From: Vreelandella rituensis
Lineage (GTDB): Bacteria; Pseudomonadota; Gammaproteobacteria; Pseudomonadales; Halomonadaceae
Direction of reading: 5' to 3'
NCBI RefSeq assembly: GCF_003336665.1
Contig: NZ_QPIJ01000011.1
Location: forward strand, 1-64,000
DNA: 64,000 bases
Shown one piece after another: positions 60,802 through 64,000 of this stretch. Both the position numbers and the translations under genes were made by a program. The stretch's first letter is position 1, and each line of letters opens with the position of its first letter. The notes beneath the pieces were generated by a model that made no database searches, had not been told where the DNA came from, and saw only the letters and a program-made list of their open reading frames with translations.

Positions 60802-63591
60802 ATGCGTACTGATCCGGTCATCTTAAGCGTTGCCTTCGGCTATTTGGCATTGCTGTTCGTGGTGGCGGCCTGGGGAGACCGGCGCGCCGAACAGGGTCGC
60901 TCGTTAATCGGCTCTCCCACCGTTTACGCCCTTTCGATCGCGGTTTACTGCACTGCCTGGACGTTTTACGGCAGTGTCGGCCGCGCCGCCGAGCACGGCC
61001 CCAGCTTTCTGCTGATTTACCTCGGCCCTACGCTCGCCATGCTGATGGCGCCGCTGCTGATACGCAAGATGGTGCGTATCGCCGCTCGCCAACGCATTAC
61101 CTCGATCGCCGATTTCATCAGTGCGCGTTATGGCAAAAGCTCAAGCCTGGGTGCCCTGGTCGCCTTGTTCGCCCTGGTCACCATCACGCCCTATATCGCC
61201 TTGCAGCTGAAGGCCATCACCGTCAGTCATGCAGTTCTGGTCAATTATCCCGATTCTGCGGATACCAGCCTTGTCGATGAAGCCTTCTGGATGGACAAGT
61301 CCTTTTGGGTAGCCTTGGTGCTGGCAGTATTCATCATCCTGTTTGGAACACGGCATCTGGATGCCAGCGAGCGTCATGAAGGCATGGTCGCGGCCATTGC
61401 CCTGGAATCGTTGGTCAAACTCATCGCCTTTCTGGCGGTAGGCATCTTCGTGGTATTCGTCATGTTCGAAGGCCCCGGCGAGCTGTTCAGTCAGGTTGCC
61501 GCCACGCCGGAACTGGCCCAGGCCATGAGCCTTGAATCGGTTCCCGGGGGTGCTACCGGCTGGGTCGGGATGTTGCTGCTGGCGTTTCTGGCATTTTTTA
61601 CCCTGCCACGCCAATTCCAGGTCCTGGTGGTGGAGAATGTCGATGAACAGCATTTGAAGCGTGCCAGCTGGCTGTTTCCGCTTTATCTACTGGCAATCAA
61701 CCTGTTCGTGATCCCCATCGCCATGGCGGGACTGCTGCTTGGCGGTCTCAGCGGCGACCCGGACAGTTTCGTGCTCACCCTGCCGCTTTCCACAGGCTCC
61801 GAAGGCTTGCCTTTGCTGGTATTTATCGGCGGGCTTTCGGCGGCTACCGGCATGGTGATCGTCGAGACCATTGCGCTTTCAACCATGGTCAGCAACCAGC
61901 TGATCATGCCATTATTGCTGCGCTCAAAACGTCTACACCTGGGTACCAAAGGGGAGCTGGCCGGGTGGCTGCTGGGCATACGCCGGGTGGCTATCGTATT
62001 GATCTTGCTGCTGGGGTATCTGTATCACGCCCTGATCGGTGATGCCTATAGCCTGGTGACGATTGGATTGGTTTCATTCGCCGGCGTGGCGCAATTCGCT
62101 CCGGCGCTGCTTATCGGTCTTTATTGGCGCGGCGCCACCCATCAGGGGGCGACACTCGGGCTTATCGCCGGCTTCATGGTATGGGCCTATACCCTGTTGA
62201 TACCCGGCTTCGTTCAATCCGGCTGGTTGGATGCCGGCTTGATCAACCAGGGTCCCTGGGGCATTGGCTGGTTGCGGCCCTATGCCTTGTTCGGCCTGGA
62301 AGGCTGGGATATTTACACCCATTCCCTGCTCTGGAGCCTGTTGGCCAACGTCGGCCTGCTCGCCGGCGTCTCCTTGTTCACTCGCCAGACGCCTCTGGAA
62401 CAGACCCAGGCGGCGCTGTTCACAGAGGCGATGAACCCCAACCTCCAGGCTACCTCTCTGTGGCATGGCAAGACCACTCAGGGCGAGTTACGTGAGCTGC
62501 TGAGCCGTTATCTGGGCATGCCCGCCACCCGGCGTGTGTTTGCCGTTTCAACCAATCAGACCACGACATCGCTTTCCCCTACCTTGGACGACAATGAGCA
62601 ACCGGCTTCCACCGAGCTTATCACTCGCGCCGAGCAGGCCTTGGCCGGCTCTCTGGGCAGTGCTTCGGCCCGTGTGCTGATCAATTCGGTGGTACGCGGA
62701 GAAGCCCTTGACCTGGAATCGATTCTCAGCATTCTCGACACCACCTCGCAAACGCTCGAGTACAATCGTCGCCTGGAGCAGAAATCCCAGGAACTGGCGC
62801 GTATCGGTGAGGAATTGCGCGGTGCCAACGAGCGTCTGCGGGAACTCGACCGTCTGAAGGATGAGTTCGTGGCCATGGTCAGCCATGAGTTGCGCACACC
62901 ACTGACCTCGATACGTGCCTTTGCCGAAATCCTGCGTGACGGCGAGAACCTTCCCGACGAGAAGAGACGTCATTTTCTAGGCGTTATCGTGCATGAAAGC
63001 CAGCGCCTGTCACGACTGATAGAAGAGATTCTCGATCTGGCGCGACTGGAGAGTGGACGCTTGACCTTGAACCCCCAACCGCTGGATCTGGCGCACCTGG
63101 CACGCCACAGCGTGGATGCCATCGCGCGGTTGCAGGAAAACCGGGGGGTCACGCTGAAAATGCAATTGGAGGCGGAACCGGCGCCGATCATCGGCGATCC
63201 GGATCGCCTCGAACAGGTCATCATCAATCTGCTCGACAATGCCGGCAAGTTCGCCGATGACACAGCCCCTGAAGTGTTGCTGAGGGTTTACCGCCACAAG
63301 AAACACTATCGCCTGAGCGTGGAAGACAACGGCCCCGGCATCAGTGAAGACGAGCGCGAACGCGTGTTCGAGAAGTTCCACCAGATTCAGCAGCACGAAG
63401 AAGAAAAAACCCGCGGGAGGCCCAAAGGCAGCGGTCTCGGCTTGCCGATCAGCCGAGGTATCGTGGCACAACTCGGGGGGCGTCTCTGGGTGGAAAACGC
63501 CACCTCACTGGATGGCGCCAGCTTGATCATGGAGCTACCCGAAGCGCCGCCAAAAGAGCCTGCATCTTCAGAAAAGCCAATCGCCACCTAA
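60802..63591 (+). CDS. Sodium:solute symporter / sensor histidine kinase fusion (CrbS/CbrA/MxtR-like)
   Basis: This 929-residue protein has an N-terminal SSS-family transporter domain (about residues 1-530, 12-13 helices; WTFYGSVGRAAEHG, ITSIADFISARYGKS). A coiled linker (about 640-690) leads to the kinase: H695 in SHELRTPLTS, N809 in IINLLDNAGKF, VEDNGPGIS and KGSGLGLPISRG. It lacks the C-terminal receiver found in the longest CrbS-type kinases. In Vibrio and Pseudomonas such fusions sense carboxylates or amino acids and control acs or catabolic genes. It is last of a coupled four-gene operon; its likely receiver is the protein at 58157. Confidence 0.9.
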   Translation: MRTDPVILSVAFGYLALLFVVAAWGDRRAEQGRSLIGSPTVYALSIAVYCTAWTFYGSVGRAAEHGPSFLLIYLGPTLAMLMAPLLIRKMVRIAARQRITSIADFISARYGKSSSLGALVALFALVTITPYIALQLKAITVSHAVLVNYPDSADTSLVDEAFWMDKSFWVALVLAVFIILFGTRHLDASERHEGMVAAIALESLVKLIAFLAVGIFVVFVMFEGPGELFSQVAATPELAQAMSLESVPGGATGWVGMLLLAFLAFFTLPRQFQVLVVENVDEQHLKRASWLFPLYLLAINLFVIPIAMAGLLLGGLSGDPDSFVLTLPLSTGSEGLPLLVFIGGLSAATGMVIVETIALSTMVSNQLIMPLLLRSKRLHLGTKGELAGWLLGIRRVAIVLILLLGYLYHALIGDAYSLVTIGLVSFAGVAQFAPALLIGLYWRGATHQGATLGLIAGFMVWAYTLLIPGFVQSGWLDAGLINQGPWGIGWLRPYALFGLEGWDIYTHSLLWSLLANVGLLAGVSLFTRQTPLEQTQAALFTEAMNPNLQATSLWHGKTTQGELRELLSRYLGMPATRRVFAVSTNQTTTSLSPTLDDNEQPASTELITRAEQALAGSLGSASARVLINSVVRGEALDLESILSILDTTSQTLEYNRRLEQKSQELARIGEELRGANERLRELDRLKDEFVAMVSHELRTPLTSIRAFAEILRDGENLPDEKRRHFLGVIVHESQRLSRLIEEILDLARLESGRLTLNPQPLDLAHLARHSVDAIARLQENRGVTLKMQLEAEPAPIIGDPDRLEQVIINLLDNAGKFADDTAPEVLLRVYRHKKHYRLSVEDNGPGISEDERERVFEKFHQIQQHEEEKTRGRPKGSGLGLPISRGIVAQLGGRLWVENATSLDGASLIMELPEAPPKEPASSEKPIAT

Positions 63592-64000
63592 CGGCTATGT
63601 GCCTGTTCCTGCGCCATACTCACCAGCCGCTTGATCTGCTGGAGATCGTACTTGAGCATATGCCGTTGGTCGTCTCGCAGCTGCGACATATCCAACCAAC
63701 CATCCGCCATCTGCCCCAGCGTAAGGTTGCGACGCTGCTGGTTGAGAAGCAGTTGTTGCAAGCGCTCGAACCCCGCCCGCAAGGTGCTCACCTGCGAGGA
63801 CGAAAGCGCATTGCGCTCGTTGCCAAGCACCATCAAGCGCTTGTGGGTGGATATCTCTCGACACCTATGCACCAGAGTCAGTAAACGCACCGCACTGACC
63901 AGCGGCATCAAGCCCTGACGCTTGAGATTCAGGGCATTTTCATGCGGTGCCAGAGCATCGTGACTCGCACTGATTCGCCCCAACCTGTCCAGCGCCACAG
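63588..64000 (-). CDS. DUF294-type nucleotidyltransferase-like/CBS protein, C-terminal part
   Basis: The gene enters from beyond the right edge, so only the C-terminal 137 residues are visible. ALNLKRQGLMPLVSAVRLLTLVHRC, the LNQQRRNLTLGQMADGWLDMSQL segment and the final helical IKRLVSMAQ block match the substrate-binding C-terminal domain of DUF294 proteins. These proteins usually carry cyclic-nucleotide-binding or CBS domains and a nucleotidyltransferase-like domain further N-terminal. The stop overlaps the symporter-kinase stop by 4 bases, convergent. Such genes often neighbour acetate symporters and DnaQ-like exonucleases. Confidence 0.7.
   Translation of the reverse strand, partial: VALDRLGRISASHDALAPHENALNLKRQGLMPLVSAVRLLTLVHRCREISTHKRLMVLGNERNALSSSQVSTLRAGFERLQQLLLNQQRRNLTLGQMADGWLDMSQLRDDQRHMLKYDLQQIKRLVSMAQEQAHSR

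Noticed and set aside
1..64000. CRISPR array or cas genes
   Set aside because: No set of regular direct repeats with unique spacers was seen. The tandem arrays present are contiguous and degenerate, and the Cas-like proteins are TnpB and IscB.

Overview
The window looks like chromosome of a moderately GC-rich gammaproteobacterium, most likely Halomonadaceae (Halomonas or a close relative). I base this on the gyrA-serC-pheA-tyrA/aroA-cmk-rpsA order, the TyrA-AroA fusion, an MvaT-type (not H-NS) silencer, a BCCT osmolyte transporter remnant, the rsxABCDGE-nth cluster and type IV pilus genes. The assignment is inference from gene content; no 16S or database search was possible.

Region 1-12.3 kb is an accessory graveyard. 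It holds remnants of IS5-, IS1380-, ISAs1- and IS3-family transposases, a hicAB toxin-antitoxin pair, an exported protein, nfsA, a frameshifted SRAP gene and tRNA-Pro(GGG). A BCCT transporter gene (5627-9526) is destroyed by an IS200/IS605 element (tnpA + tnpB), by a 122-bp ISAs1-derived MITE with a 10-bp target duplication, by a TAG stop and by a frameshift. After a SuhB-like phosphatase gene comes an IscB element: a highly structured leader (candidate omega RNA) and an iscB gene with one frameshift. The ends of the TnpB and IscB elements carry the same kind of hairpin, with a CTTTA-containing loop, so one TnpA may mobilise both.

Region 12.3-27 kb carries an ABC exporter, a small lipoprotein, two tandem P2-type cation ATPases that differ at a key M4 residue (PEGL versus PQGL), hrpB, the arsenate-detoxification pair gapdh-arsJ, a TetR regulator, a secreted dienelactone-hydrolase-like enzyme and a CigR-like protein.

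Region 27-36 kb carries pilA divergent from pilBCD, then coaE, yacG, a Tus-like replication terminator protein, and a small cluster comprising an MvaT-like protein without the DNA-binding half, an AraC-type regulator and full-length mvaT in AT-rich DNA.

Region 36-58 kb is core: rpsA-cmk-tyrA/aroA-pheA-serC-gyrA on the minus strand, then a thioesterase gene, rdgC, an acyltransferase, metG, rsxABCDGE and nth.

Region 58-64 kb is a translationally coupled signalling operon: a stand-alone receiver protein, a membrane protein that joins a degenerate histidine-kinase body to a complete DEDDh 3'-5' exonuclease, a 71-residue two-helix membrane protein, and a sodium:solute-symporter/histidine-kinase fusion. 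A DUF294-type nucleotidyltransferase-like gene converges on it and runs off the window. This operon, the IscB/TnpB pair and the truncated MvaT paralogue are the most interesting parts. Several spacers just after stop codons consist of short degenerate tandem repeats.
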